Of a DNA stretch of 64,000 bases, positions 11,270-21,639 are shown in pieces. Under the pieces are notes generated by a model. It worked only from the letters and a program-made list of their open reading frames with translations. It had not been told where the DNA came from and did no database searches. The translations under genes were made by a program, and so were the position numbers. Location: contig NW_024609881.1 of NCBI RefSeq assembly GCF_016920785.2, positions 47,772,710 through 47,836,709 of the forward strand, given 5' to 3'. Source of the DNA: Ixodes scapularis (taxonomy: Eukaryota > Arthropoda > Arachnida > Ixodida > Ixodidae). Within the stretch, counting starts at the first letter, position 1. The number at the start of each line of letters is the position of its first letter.

Positions 11270-13050
11270 CGCCATAATGTAACCTTGTGTAACCTATTGT
11301 AACCCCAGTTAATAAACGTCTTGTTAATTTTAAATCAACCCCAGTCTTTCAACTTACGATCACCTACGAACTCCCAAACCCAACGAATAACACGGCATGG
11401 CGCAGCCGACATCAACGGAGGGTATGAGCGGCCACACCCCGTCAATGAGCATCAACAAAAGGTGGAACCAAAGAACGATGCTTTGAACGAAGGGAATGCT
11501 GATGATCTTCACCTCTTCTCCAAATATGAGCTGGTGGAAGAACCGAGGTCTCGTCATTTGCCATGCAGTGGACCGAAATGCGATTCATCCGCAGACTTCT
11601 AGACGACAACGCGACTCGGCGAGGAGCTGAAGGGACGGTGGAAACTCTCACGTCCGTTTGCGAGACTCGCAACGAACAGCAAGCTCGTATTGAGGAGCTC
11701 TCCACAGCCAACGACAAGCTCCAAGCCGATGTCCAACGCCTACAAGCCAAGATGCAACGCCTCATCCAAGCTGCATCTTCGACGAAGGCATCAGGCGTTC
11801 CCGACGACACAGCAACGGCTCCCAGCAACAGCCTAACAGTGGAACGGCTGGAGCCAAGCAACATCCCAGTGCGACCTACGCCCATGCAGAGCAACATCAT
11901 CGCTCCCGAAGTTCCCCTTCGAACGTTGACTCCACACGAAAACAACACGAAATCACCCATCTCCTTGGGATGATCGTCAAGACGCAGGCCCGAATGTTAG
12001 AGTCCTTGGCACGACAAGGGCAGTCACTGCAGGTGCACTCAACGAGCGACACCTCAACGGCAACCCCATCTACGACGGTGCCATCGAGACCAACATCAAA
12101 CACTGGATCGCCGAGGTAGAACGTATCGCAGCCCTGGCTCATTGGACACCTCAAATTACCCTCGTGAACGCCGTTTCATGACTCCGCGGATCAGCGAAAG
12201 ATTGGCAATCATCATATGGATCACAAATCAGCGATTGGGGCCCCTTGGGAAGATGAAATCACGTAGTGGTTTAGACGAAAAATTACCATGCAAGAATTCC
12301 TTCAGTTCCAAAAAAACGACAACTAGTTGAAAGTGACTCAATCGTCCAATACATTTACTCCAAAAATGCAAAAAAAAAAAGCTCGACATGGCACCATATA
12401 CGTTTGTTATAGAAGAATGCATATCCCTTAATTCTGAACGGGATAAAGGACGACAAGTGGGCTAATCCGTTAGCCGTGCAGTGCTGCAGGACGGTTATTG
12501 AACTGATCGAACGCACAGCCATGCTCGATTGTCGAAGATGCACCCAAAAACCAAGCACGGATGCACAGCAATCAAGATCGTCAGGAAAGGCCAACACTCA
12601 ACGCCAAACATCAGAGTCCGCATCGAGCAGCCTATTCAAGAGGCCACCCTCCCGACAGTGCTTCAATTGTAGCGAATCCGGTCACCTGTCACGTGATTGC
12701 AACAAACCCACGAGCGCAACACTTTGTGCAGAAGAACAACGCAACACTGGCTCAACACCAAACGTTTAGAGCTCAGTTACGAATCGACGAGCGAACTGCT
12801 TTCTACAATCCACTGGAGGCAGCCTTTCAATTGTCGATGGATTTGTGCACAACGATAGGCCTGTTAAAGTCTGCATTGACAGCGGTGCTTCACGTAGGCA
12901 CGGACAAGAGCTCATCGAAGTCCCTGGTCGCAAGCTTGAGCGAAAAAGTGCTACAATGCTGGACATCACTGTTGGTGCCACAACATGACACATAGCACCG
13001 GTTGAGATCGATCTTGGTGGAAAGACAGTAAAATAGGTAGTAGTAATGAG
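11270..13050 (+). mobile_element. Decayed Gypsy-like retroelement (gag and protease only) in a Kolobok intron
   Basis: The insertion opens with LTR-like AT-rich text carrying AATAAA near 11311, then TGGCGCAGCCGACATC at 11397, which resembles a tRNA-derived primer-binding site. Gag and a protease follow in the plus direction and then the sequence ends. I could not find a matching 3' LTR, so the outer limits are approximate. It sits on the 3' side of transposase exon 13114-13356 and may have removed the last exons. Confidence 0.6.
11563..13033 (+). pseudogene. Broken gag-protease of the inserted retroelement
   Basis: The N-terminal part (11563-11973) reads a Gag with a coiled coil around TVETLTSVCETRNEQQ and LQADVQRLQAKMQRL. 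The capsid region continues to about 12500 with several stops and frame changes. A zinc knuckle, CFNCSESGHLSRDC, is encoded at about 12659-12700 and would bind RNA. A retropepsin active-site motif, VCIDSGAS, is read in another frame near 12868-12890. There is no reverse transcriptase. The stops show that this copy is dead. Confidence 0.7.
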
Positions 13051-13113
13051 AGCGGTGAATGCGAGGCATTTGCCAGAAACACTTTTAAGTTTAAATTTAT
13101 TAAACACACTCAC

Positions 13114-13356
13114 CAGGAACTAGCCACTCCCTTTCTCCAAGGTCCTCATGAGCACAATGCGTGTAGAGCCCTGGATGGTCAGCGTGCTTGTTAGCAGTGT
13201 GGTTCTGCACACTCTTCCACATGTCGAGAAGTAGCTCCTGGTTGCCATCGCTCAGGGCAGCACACCAGAAGAGGTGATTGCTGGCAGGCTGAATCCAAAT
13301 CTCCAGGACGCTGCACTCAGCTTGCTTTGCCTGGGCAGCCAGCTTCTTCTTGATGC
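13114..13356 (-). CDS. Exon 7: transposase C-terminal region (partial)
   Basis: It follows a CATTACAG acceptor in phase with exon 6. The product reads KKKLAAQAKQAECSVLEIWI, then HLFWCAALSDGNQELLLDMW, then NHTANKHADHPGLYTHCAHE. The conserved Trp-Cys and His-Cys pairs match the insertion domain of THAP/Kolobok transposases. A strong GTGAGT donor follows, but no later exon is visible. Confidence 0.8.
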
Positions 13357-16300
13357 CTGTAATGAATGTTGAATTGGAAAAATATTACATTTATAATTTT
13401 TTTTTCAAGGCTAAATGTTACCGGCTTTATGAATATTGAAAAGCAGCTGTTTGTTTTATGTTTATTGTAGAGAATGTTTCGGAAGATATACACCACATTC
13501 ATGTAAAAATGCAAATGCATAACATGTTTCCAGAGCTCGGCTCAGCAATACCCGAGAGTATGTTACAGCTTTGATCAGTGCTCGGAATACGGGGATGCAT
13601 GAACACCCATAGCTTTGACTGCATACACTGCATAGCCACATAAAGGTGTTTGTATAATCTGAGTGGTCCTGATATCTGCTATTAATAAAGAATTAGCCAC
13701 AAATCCCTGCTTGTATCAGTACCTTTTGAGATGTGCCAGCCATCGAAATAATGTCGGATGGTAGGTTCCTCCGTGCACATGTGCTTTGCGACTTGTACAT
13801 GCTGGTCCGTTGTCATGGACACAATGCTGAGCCTGCAATCCTTCACTTTCTCTAGACATTTGAGGAAAGCATATTTCTCCATGGAGGTGCTGGACTTGAC
13901 TTCTGCGCACTTTTGGAGAGGAGGAAAACTTATTTATGTAACAAGGCCAGACTGCCATAGTAGCTGTAGCTCACCTCCCCGACTTGCACCTGCTCGAAAT
14001 GTAGAATTTTGTTGAGTTGAGCAGCTTGCAGAGAGTAGGTCATGTATTTGGCGGAGAATCCGGGTGAGTCGCACCGCCCTTCGCGCTTTATCGGTACAGA
14101 TCTACCTGCGCATAGAGCGAATTACAAGAACTAGAGAGAATGGTAGTGGCATGTCTTGATAATGTGGTGACCGATTTGTTTGGTGGTAGTCTCTTTAATA
14201 TGGGGAACCTCTATTCCCCTAAAAAAATTTCCATAATCTGAGTTATCCGCAATAACAAGACAAAGTTGCATGTATTTACCCAGTTCATCCCCGAAAATGT
14301 TGTGTATATAGCGAGGCATTCATATTAATGGGGGAGTAGAAAAAAGTGAAAGCCGTTTACAGCTCCCTGTAACACCGAATTAGAGCGCAGCTCTTGAGGA
14401 GGAGGAGGGAAGGGTACTGGGGGTGTAGTGACCTGGGACGGGGGGTCACGTGACGATGCCGATGATGTCATCAGTGACGTCACTGATGACGTCATGCGTG
14501 ATGATGACGATGCGGATGCCGGTGACGTCATCAGTGACGTCACTGATGACGTCATCAGTGATGATGACGATGACGATGCGGATGCCGGTGAGGTCATCAG
14601 TGACGATGACGATGCGGACTCCGATGACGTCATCAGCGATGATGACGATACGGATGTCGGTGACGTCATCAGTGCCGTCACTGATGACGATGCGGATGCC
14701 GGTGACGTCGTCAGTGATGATGACGATGACGATGCCGGTGAGGTCATCAGTGATGATGACGATGCCGGTGACGTCATCGGGGAGTTCACTTGACCTCGGC
14801 GGGGGGGTCACGTGACCCTGGGGGATGGTCACGTGACCTCGGGGGTCACGTGACTTTGGGGGTCACGTGACCCTGGGGGAGGGGTCACGTGACCTTGGGA
14901 TGACCTTGGGGGGTCGCATGACCTTGGGGTGACCTTGGTTACGCCGACGCTGACGGCGACGCCGACGGCGACAGCAATGCCAACGCCGACGCCGCTCAAG
15001 CCAGGAACGGGCCCCTAAGAGCTGCGCTCTAATAACCGATAACTGTGCACAGCCTTGCTTTTTACCTTGTTAATTGCAGGGAGCAGGTAGCCTCTTTGGT
15101 AGTTGTAGAAGGTCCGAAGCGTGAACACCTGAATGTTGATGTGCTCCAGTGTTTTGAGCACGCTGGCGGGGCTGGCGCCGGTGAAAGGTATGTCTGCCGA
15201 CACCAGCACGTTGCCGGCTGCCTTGCCGTTCATTACGGGCTGGCTTCTCCATAGGAGGCAGGGATCCTTGGCACAGAGCGTCTGCACCTTGAGCATTGTG
15301 CCAGACATGCAAGATACACTTTGGCATGGTGCGTAGCATGTCCGGCACACCTTGAAGAGCTTTTTGAGACTGCTCTCAAACAATGAACTTGCGGTCCTCC
15401 CGCGGTGAGACCTCTTCAGTGGTGTTGTCAAGTCTGGAACAGAATTAGTGCATTAGAATAACGGTCATGACAACTATTTTGCTTAGTCATTGGGTACTAT
15501 AATTTAGAAAAATAGAGGGCAACAGTAAAAGTGAGAGCTACCCAGGTAGGTAGTTTGTCTTCTTTGTTTCAGTTTTTAGAGCGCAGCTCTTAGGGGCCCG
15601 TTCCCAACTTGAGCGGCGTCGCCGTCGGCGTAACCAAGGTCACGTGGCCCCCAAGGTCATCTCAAGGTCACGTGACTCCCAAGGTCACGTGACCCCCCTG
15701 AAGTCACGTGACCCCCCAGGTCACGTGACCCCCCCCCCCCCCCGAAGTCACGTGACACCCCAGGTCACGTGACCCCGCCGAGGTCACGTCACCTCCCCGA
15801 TGACGTCATCGTCACTGATGACGTCATCAGTGATGATGACGATGACGATGCGGATGCCGGTGACGTCATCAGTGACGTTGACGTCATCGGGGAGGTCACG
15901 TGACCTCACAGGGGGTCACGTGACCCTGAGGGTAGTCACGTGACCTGGGGGTGTCACGTGACTTCGGGGGGGACATCCGCATCGTCATCGTCATCATCAC
16001 AGATGACGTCATCAGTGACGTCACAGATGACGTCATCAGTGACGTCACTGATGACGTCACCGACATTCGCATCGTCATCGTCATCATCGCTGATGACGTC
16101 ATCGGAGTCCGCATCGTCATCGTCACTGATGACGTCATCAGTGACGTCACTGATGACATCATCGGCATTGTCACGTGACCCCCAAGGTCACGCGACCCCC
16201 CCCCCAGGTCACTTCACCCCCCCAGTACCCTTCCCTCCTCCTCCTCAAGAGCTGCGCTCTAATTCGGTGTTACAGGGAGTTGTAAACGGCTTTCACTTTT

Positions 16301-19300
16301 TTTTAACTGTAACTTGTCATTAAAGCCAGTTCACAAGATATACTTCCGGTACGTAGTCCCCCAGAATCCATGCTGGGGAGACAGCATGGAGGGCAGTTTT
16401 TTCCTGCTCACACAGGTTCCTTTGGTTCTTGATTGAGTGCATTCGTTGGATTAGCCAGAGACAGAGAAGCATTGAGTGGCACTCAATTTTCATACTGGTC
16501 AACTACCCTTGGGATTTGAGAGAAGCCCATGCGTGAACAGATGGCTTGTCGGCAAGGAAAATGCTACCGCAAGAAACACTGAGGGCACTGAGGGCAACTC
16601 CGAAGGAAGATAAATTGAAGCAAGTGAGAGTTAGTGTGAGCCAAATATAACCTTCATTGTTCTTCTTGACTGCCATCATTGGCAGAGTCACTTGGCATGC
16701 TCTTGAGATTTATCAAAACCGAAAAGGATGCTAATGAAGTACCACTTGTATGCTGATGAATACAGCACATGCAGAAAGAGGTTTACCAGCCTTTCTAGAC
16801 TATAAAATGGTGTGTCATGAAACTAACCTATATGTAACTGGCATCAAGTGAATCTAATACCTTCTTGAAATTCCAGTTTACTCCCTTACCAATTTCATTT
16901 GAAAAATATATTAAATCAGGAAGTGGCAATTGCTGGTGACCTTTTGCTTAAATAAAACGAAAATGGTAATCTATGCTTACTTCAAGAAAGGCCACAACTG
17001 ACTGGTGGCTATATTTATGTTTCATGTTTTCGCTATATGGCTGAAAAAACCCAAAAATTAACTCCTCAGCCGATTTTATCCAACATTAAACAGTAACGAA
17101 AAAAACCCAGCTTTCAGCAAGGAAATCTAGCCACAGCTGTATGTTGTGCTAGCTCAGAGCAAAAACCCCACAAGACTGTCAGAAGACTGCTTCTTCAGGA
17201 ATCACTCCCATCATCTCATTCCCTTCTCTGATTGGAACAGATTCAAATCAAAGTATTCAGTCAAGCACACATTCCCTGGAACTGAATGAAAATTGTCACA
17301 CTGAATACCCAGGAAAAAGACCTCCCTCTAAAAATCGCCCCGAGTTAAGAAAAAGAAAAACAGAAACGAATATTTATTTATAAATAAGCGCACTTCTTCA
17401 CAGCAGGAGATATAGATAATGCATATGTGTGGGCGCCTATTTTTCAAAGAAAAAAATATCATGAAGAAAATAATGTATTTTTTATAGTTACATGTGAACT
17501 TTTTCTGGAAAAGTTGACCTGAGTGAGTGACACATTCGCAGCGCATTATCTGGAAGTACACAAACCATGCAACGATTGCATAAAGTAGAAAGAATTACCC
17601 CACGAAGGTCTCGTTGAACGATGGGAAAAATTCCGAGTACTGCTCAACTTCATCCTCTGAGTCTGAGGCATCAGATCCCACAGGGCCGGAAGTGTGCTGT
17701 GGACCCTCGAAGACGAGTGGGACGGGAGAGGGCATTCGTTCAGCCAGGGGAAGGACTGAAGGAGGTGGTGGTGAGGGGGAAGGGGGAGGAGGAGGAGGAG
17801 GAGGAGGAGGAGGAGGAGGAGGAGGAGGAGGAGGAGGAGGAGGAGGAGGAGGAGGAGGATCTGCAGTGCAGACAGGGGCAGTACTGGCAGTGGTCCTGTC
17901 TTCAGTCTGGACATGCACGTCTTTCCTTGCACAAGCAGTAAGGTTTGCCTGTGTATCTAGAAATAAACAAACAATCAAGATTAAAAATCATGTCATGCTT
18001 AAAATGATTGAACCATAGAATACTTAATGACAGAACCCTCTACTCCCAGAGTTTCCAGTCTGCCCGGGCATGTCAGCACAACTGGCATGTCAGCACAACT
18101 TGCAGCATAAGTAAATCTATGTCACAATTAAACCAACTCATCCCCCACCAGAAATTTAACCAATAAGCTTTCGATCCCCAGCCCAATGGTTTACCTCTGG
18201 GACAGCAAGACGACTCGCGATGTGCACCGGCCTTGGCTCCTACTACAATTATCACAAGTCACTGCTCAAATTTCATGGCAATCTTTTAGAGTGGGTGATA
18301 GCAACTACTGTCACTGACAACCTAAGAAGAGATTCATTCTATCGCCTAATGTCACATTCTCACTTGGCTGCGGAGTAATAATAAGCTTTAATCTGTTCTA
18401 ATCACATTTAAACAATTGCACCTTCAATAATATGTATTGGATACATGCATTATAGGACTTAAGGGTTGTCGCCAACATTGTAGCTCTGGGCTGTGGATCA
18501 GTTAAACTACAAATTAATTGACTAATGCTTTAGTCGCGATTAATGATTTTAACCGGTTAACTTTTTACAAAAAAGGTAAAAATCCAACGCTTTCACCACG
18601 TTGACGTGGACAAGCACACCTGTATGAAGGCAAACTTTGGGGGATATTTTGACCTAAATTAAACTGTAGGGGCGAGATACATAACTCCAAACAAATGGAG
18701 GTCATGTGCGTCCTAGCCACTTTACGAGTGTTTGTTTAGCGTAGCAGACTATTGTGAATCAAAGGAGTTTGCTATTGCCGGAGAATATCAACGAACCTCG
18801 TTGCCTCTGCGGCTGAAGTAATAAAATTTGTGACTGTGGGCGACTTTTTAATTTTTTCTGCCACACATCAAGGTTGATTTAAAATCCAAAGTTGTATATT
18901 GCACCACTTATAACATATGCAGCTGTAGCAAAGGAAAAAAAAATTAATTTCAACTTTTTTAGAAACCAAATATGCATGGTTATGAACAAAGCGATTAAGC
19001 GGTAGCAATTAATCGGGTTAAAATTTTTAATTGACTTCCTTCTAATCTAGGTCACATTCACTAGATCTGAAAGTTGCGTATTTCCGTCATTTATGCCAAT
19101 TGTTTCGGGGCACATACTCTATGTTCATCGCTAAATAAACAGGCGCGTTTGGTTGTCTGAATTTATAATAATTTATGGAATACGTCGCAGTCAGCTTGTA
19201 ATGAGAAAGTTATTGCACCAAAGCAAATAGAAAAGTCATACACCGCGTTTGCACGTCGCCTCCGTCAGTCTGGCAGGAAGCCGTAACGACGTTTCTTGTT

Positions 19301-19777
19301 GTTTGTGCCCAGCCGTCCACCATTCGATGCAAAGTTGACGCTTCGACGACCACGTCTACAACGTCCGACCAGTCGGAGGTGTCCTGTGATGACAACATAT
19401 ACCAAACATTGTATTACAAACTGGAACATATTTCACTATTACACGTCATACAAGCTTACCTCAGACCTTCTTCGTTTTCTGGGCGGCGCGCTGAACCACA
19501 GATTCTGCGTTGGCACGGCTTCTGACTTGAGACGTGCGTGCTTGGTGTCCAGGCCGAGGCTTTGCCGCACTTGAATGTTTGTCTCGTAGTCACCCGGAAG
19601 AAAGTGGTCTGAACACAAGTGACCCACACGGTCGCCGATGTCGTCTGGACCGTCGCGGTCAATGGCTCGAAGCCACAGGGCTCTTCGGTGTTGCTCGCGC
19701 GGCAGGTTATGGAACCGTACGTTGGGCGCACTACGGTACGTCGTGCTGCAGTTTCTCATGAGACACATGGTCGGCAT
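13114..19777 (-). CDS. Kolobok transposase gene, multi-exon model
   Basis: I place seven exons on the minus strand: 19460-19777, 19242-19383, 17599-17956, 15066-15433, 13975-14105, 13723-13909 and 13114-13356. All have GT donors and AG acceptors, and the phases agree at junctions 1-2, 2-3, 5-6 and 6-7. Junctions 3-4 and 4-5 do not match in phase, so an exon is probably missing from each gap (the second gap holds a MITE). The product starts with a THAP DNA-binding domain, continues through an acidic/proline linker, and ends in an RNase H-like transposase core. The C terminus after 13114 is not found, so the gene is probably no longer functional. Confidence 0.75.
13723..13909 (-). CDS. Exon 6: DDE core with TTDQH motif
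   Basis: The exon joins in phase to exon 5 and reads SSTSMEKYAFLKCLEKV, then SMTTDQHVQVAKHM, then IRHYFDGWHISK. The Asp in TTDQH aligns with a catalytic acid of this family, and the FDxWHxxK segment is a family hallmark. The donor is GTACTG. Confidence 0.8.
13975..14105 (-). CDS. Exon 5: start of the catalytic domain
   Basis: This exon reads REGRCDSPGFSAKYMTYSLQ and ends at VQVGE with a GTGAGC donor. Related transposases usually have GDGRxDSPG here; the copy has Glu in place of the first Asp, which may hurt catalysis. The upstream acceptor GCGCAG gives a phase that does not fit exon 4. Confidence 0.7.
14346..15032 (+). mobile_element. CACGTG/TGACGTCA MITE, copy 1
   Basis: It opens with GTGAAAGCCGTTTACAG, reaches the first inverted tip TTAGAGCGCAGCTCTT at 14380, and closes with CTAAGAGCTGCGCTCTAA at 15032. 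Each tip can also fold on itself as AGAGC-GCA-GCTCT. Inside are about eight TGACGTCA palindromes in a GATGACGATGCGGATGCC background, several GGGGTCACGTGACC units and a (GACGCC)-type tract near the right end. Frames open on all strands here are low-complexity by-products. Confidence 0.85.
15066..15433 (-). CDS. Exon 4: Cys-rich and helix region of the transposase
   Basis: The exon begins after TGTTCCAG and ends AACAAG/GTAAAA. It reads a cysteine-rich stretch (VCRTCYAPCQSVSC), then GNVLVSADIPFTGASPASVL and INIQVFTLRTFYNYQ, ending at PAINK. This order, small Ala/Ser-rich helices followed by a TFYxxQ segment just ahead of the catalytic domain, is typical of THAP/Kolobok transposases. It lies between two inverted MITE copies (14346-15032 and 15576-16304). 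Confidence 0.78.
15576..16304 (-). mobile_element. CACGTG/TGACGTCA MITE, copy 2 (inverted)
   Basis: It begins TTAGAGCGCAGCTCTTAGGG and ends with the inverse of copy 1's left end, ACGGCTTTCAC followed by a T run. It holds about twelve TGACGTCA palindromes and many GGTCACGTGACC units. It faces copy 1 across 543 bases that contain transposase exon 4. Confidence 0.85.
16305..17598. other. Kolobok intron
   Basis: AT-rich sequence between exons 4 and 3. A missing transposase exon is expected here on phase grounds. Open minus-strand frames at 16320-16502 and 16503-16691 are candidates but show no recognisable motif. Confidence 0.4.
17599..17956 (-). CDS. Exon 3: linker with a long polyproline tract
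   Basis: The exon follows a TATTTCTAG acceptor and ends at GTAATT. It encodes about 25 prolines in a row from a pure CCT repeat (GGA on the plus strand, 17785-17859), then an acidic stretch with GSDASDSEDEVEQYSEF. The microsatellite is in frame in all copies that gain or lose whole triplets, so length change would not break the protein. The neighbouring frames give polyleucine or polyglutamate and are shadows. Confidence 0.6.
17785..17859. repeat. (GGA)25 microsatellite
   Basis: A pure GGA repeat of 75 bases lies inside the polyproline-coding exon of the Kolobok transposase. Confidence 0.95.
17957..19241. other. Kolobok intron
   Basis: No exon is visible between exons 3 and 2. An 18-base tandem duplication (GGCATGTCAGCACAACT type) lies at 18067-18101. 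AT-rich text with several TTAATTGAC and GATTAAT motifs at 18500-19045 may be an old MITE. Confidence 0.35.
19242..19383 (-). CDS. Exon 2: acidic/Val-rich linker
   Basis: A CATCACAG acceptor and a GTATGA donor enclose 142 bases read in the frame continued from exon 1. The peptide contains SDVVDVVVEAS and ASCQTDGGDVQTR and would be a linker between the DNA-binding and catalytic parts. Confidence 0.6.
19460..19777 (-). CDS. Exon 1: THAP zinc-finger domain
   Basis: The exon begins MPTMCLMRNC and keeps the C2CH layout of THAP fingers: the first cysteine pair CLMRNC, the invariant Trp in ALWLRAI, and the closing C-x2-H in HLCSDHF. It also has the loop residues expected in DNA recognition. THAP domains bind the transposon ends in P-type and Kolobok transposases. 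I chose the ATG at 19777 because THAP domains start at the protein N terminus; an upstream in-frame ATG at 19834 would add 19 residues. The exon ends at a GAG/GTAAGC donor and is exactly 106 codons. Confidence 0.85.
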
Positions 19778-20309
19778 GGTGAGCGCTGAAACGCGCACAC
19801 GACGCGCACGAACAACGAGGAGCACAAACCACAACCTAAAGTGCTAAAGTTGCCGCGGGCAGTAGCATGCGCAGCGCAGCCAGCCAGACGAGCAGCCGAC
19901 AGACCCGGGCGTTACCATGGCTACCAGGCGACGGAAGACTCGGATGCGTTTGAAACCAAAACTCAATCGCAATCACGTGATGCAGGATCGTATAAATAAT
20001 GTAAGAGCGTCAATAAATGATTATTTGTTTTTATCATTTTCTATTTGTTATGCAAACAATAAATAAAGTTTAATATCTGTTCCACTTTATATATCACTTA
20101 TGATGACGTCTTGTTGCCTCTGGTTCCCACACCGTATCGTATGGTCATTTTAGAATCGCCGAAACTTATGATTTTTTGTGATTTTTAAACGCGGTTTGTA
20201 AATTCCAGACACAATATTTGGCCGCAAAACTTAGAAAACAACAGCTTTGGGCTTTAATGAATATAAGGAAATTAAGATGAGGTCAATACATTTTTGTTTC
20301 ATGACCCCT

Positions 20310-20906
20310 TTAAAATCCCAAAATTAAACCCCATACTTTTGTCCCCGGTCTCCCGAAATCGAATTGAATCCAATCTCGAGAATCCTGTCGGAACTCCTTT
20401 TCTAGACTCATAGGGGCCTACTTTCTCTTCAGGGGCCGACCAATCCCTTAACATTCCACCGCTCCCATGTGGTACACCGTTACCCAATGGTGGGCAAGCT
20501 GTCAGCCTGGCGCTCCAACTGCCAAAACCAGATTCCTTCTAAAGTCATTGCCTGCATTTTTCCCATTCTGGCTGGCACCAACAGCTGAATTATTACATCG
20601 GACAAAAAACGACAATTTCACACTAAGCGGCGGAACCCTCTATACACAGGCACACTCGGTTAAAAGCCACGAGCAGCTTTAAGCGTGGGCTCTCCCAGCC
20701 TCCCGAAACCCAAGATGTTTCTCAACGACTGCGGGGGAAGCGCTCCCACCTCGCGACCGCTATGCAAATGCTCCATCCAAAATGGCGACACCAACATAGA
20801 AAGATTAAAAAAAAAAAAAGAAAATGCCGACGCAACTATAGAAAGATCAGCTTTTTTAAAAAAAGGTGCACCTTAATTAATAAACAGGATTTATACATAC
20901 TTAACA
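20310..20906 (-). repeat. 3' LTR of Gypsy element 1, proximal piece
   Basis: It resumes the LTR at the duplicated TTAA and runs to ACTTAACA at 20906, matching 23516-24134. The adjacent text, read on the minus strand as GGTGGGGAGG, is the expected polypurine tract for plus-strand priming. Confidence 0.85.
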
Positions 20907-21288
20907 CCTCCCCACCAAGAATGTTGCTAGTACACTTGTTATTTGCGCAACATCAGTTCACACTGTCCGTCACTTCGGAGACACACTGCCCACAGCAAGA
21001 CACAGAGCCATGCATTCCAGATTTCACAATTTCCATATACGTAGATATATTTAAACTCGCAAATCGTAAAGCTCTACAGTACAGATTCAGACATCACTAG
21101 ACACTCTACTCCTCTTTGCATTAGTCAAAAAACGATTCAAAATACAACAAACTTTACAACTTAAAAAAAAAAAAAAAAGCGAAATTTTTTAAGAAAGGAA
21201 ATTACAGAACTCTCAGCGTCTCTGCCAGCACCTTCTCTAAGCTGTTTCGAGCCTCAACAGTGCTTCGAGGCTCAAAATCGCCTCCCTC

Positions 21289-21495
21289 TCAATTTCTAAC
21301 CATTTGGTCTGAGTGGCTGTCAGTTTTTTTGCTTAGACACGCAATCGGCCTCTGCACCCCCTCAAAGTCCTGGGATAGGCACGCCCTAATCGCCCGCTCT
21401 GATGCGTCGGTGGTCAAGACAAACACCCTATTGGGGTCCGGGGTGGCCAGCATCGGCACCATAGCAAGTGTCACCTTACCGAGCAGAATGCCCAT
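21289..21495 (-). pseudogene. RNase H fragment of a Gypsy pol
   Basis: The translation VFVLTTDASERAIRACLSQD followed by QRPIACLSKK matches the start of the Ty3/Gypsy RNase H domain, including the first catalytic Asp in TTDAS. The reverse transcriptase that should precede it and the integrase that should follow are absent. The piece is a scar of an internal deletion. Confidence 0.72.
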
Positions 21496-21639
21496 TCCGC
21501 CTCCATGCTCTATGGAATGTTGTTTGGCACACGGCGATTTGCGAGGTTCGTCGTTGTCTTCTCGTCAGTTTTTGCTGTGGCAGGTGCTTCTGTTGGTTGA
21601 CCCACCGTTCCTACTGTTGCTCTCGCCGTAAGCTTCGGT

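Larger units (their letters stand above)
8644..20309 (-). mobile_element. Kolobok DNA transposon with THAP transposase (11.7 kb)
   Basis: The inverted ends are AGGGGTCGTGAAACG on the left and the imperfect inverse ending GTTTCATGACCCCT on the right. The target TTAA is duplicated at 8640-8643 and 20310-20313, and the intact LTR at 23305-24134 shows the empty site with a single TTAA. TTAA targets plus a THAP-domain transposase are the known signature of the Kolobok superfamily. The transposase gene lies on the minus strand in at least seven exons. The element has been enlarged by a pseudo-gag retroelement and two MITE copies in its introns. A short candidate second gene sits on the opposite strand near the left end. 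Confidence 0.88.

Noticed and set aside
14325..14832. Open frames of 120-150 codons on all strands, rich in Asp, Ser-Met-Thr or Ile-Val-Thr
   Set aside because: They arise from the GATGACG/CATCGTCA repeat background of the MITE; the same happens at 15896-16323. All frames are open at once and the peptides are low complexity.
14455..16190. Regularly spaced palindromes that might be taken for a CRISPR array
   Set aside because: The genome is eukaryotic, spacers are not unique, and the units lie inside a MITE with inverted ends.
17546..18018. Polyleucine, polyglutamate and polyglycine frames
   Set aside because: They are the other frames of the GGA microsatellite; only the polyproline frame fits the transposase exon phases.
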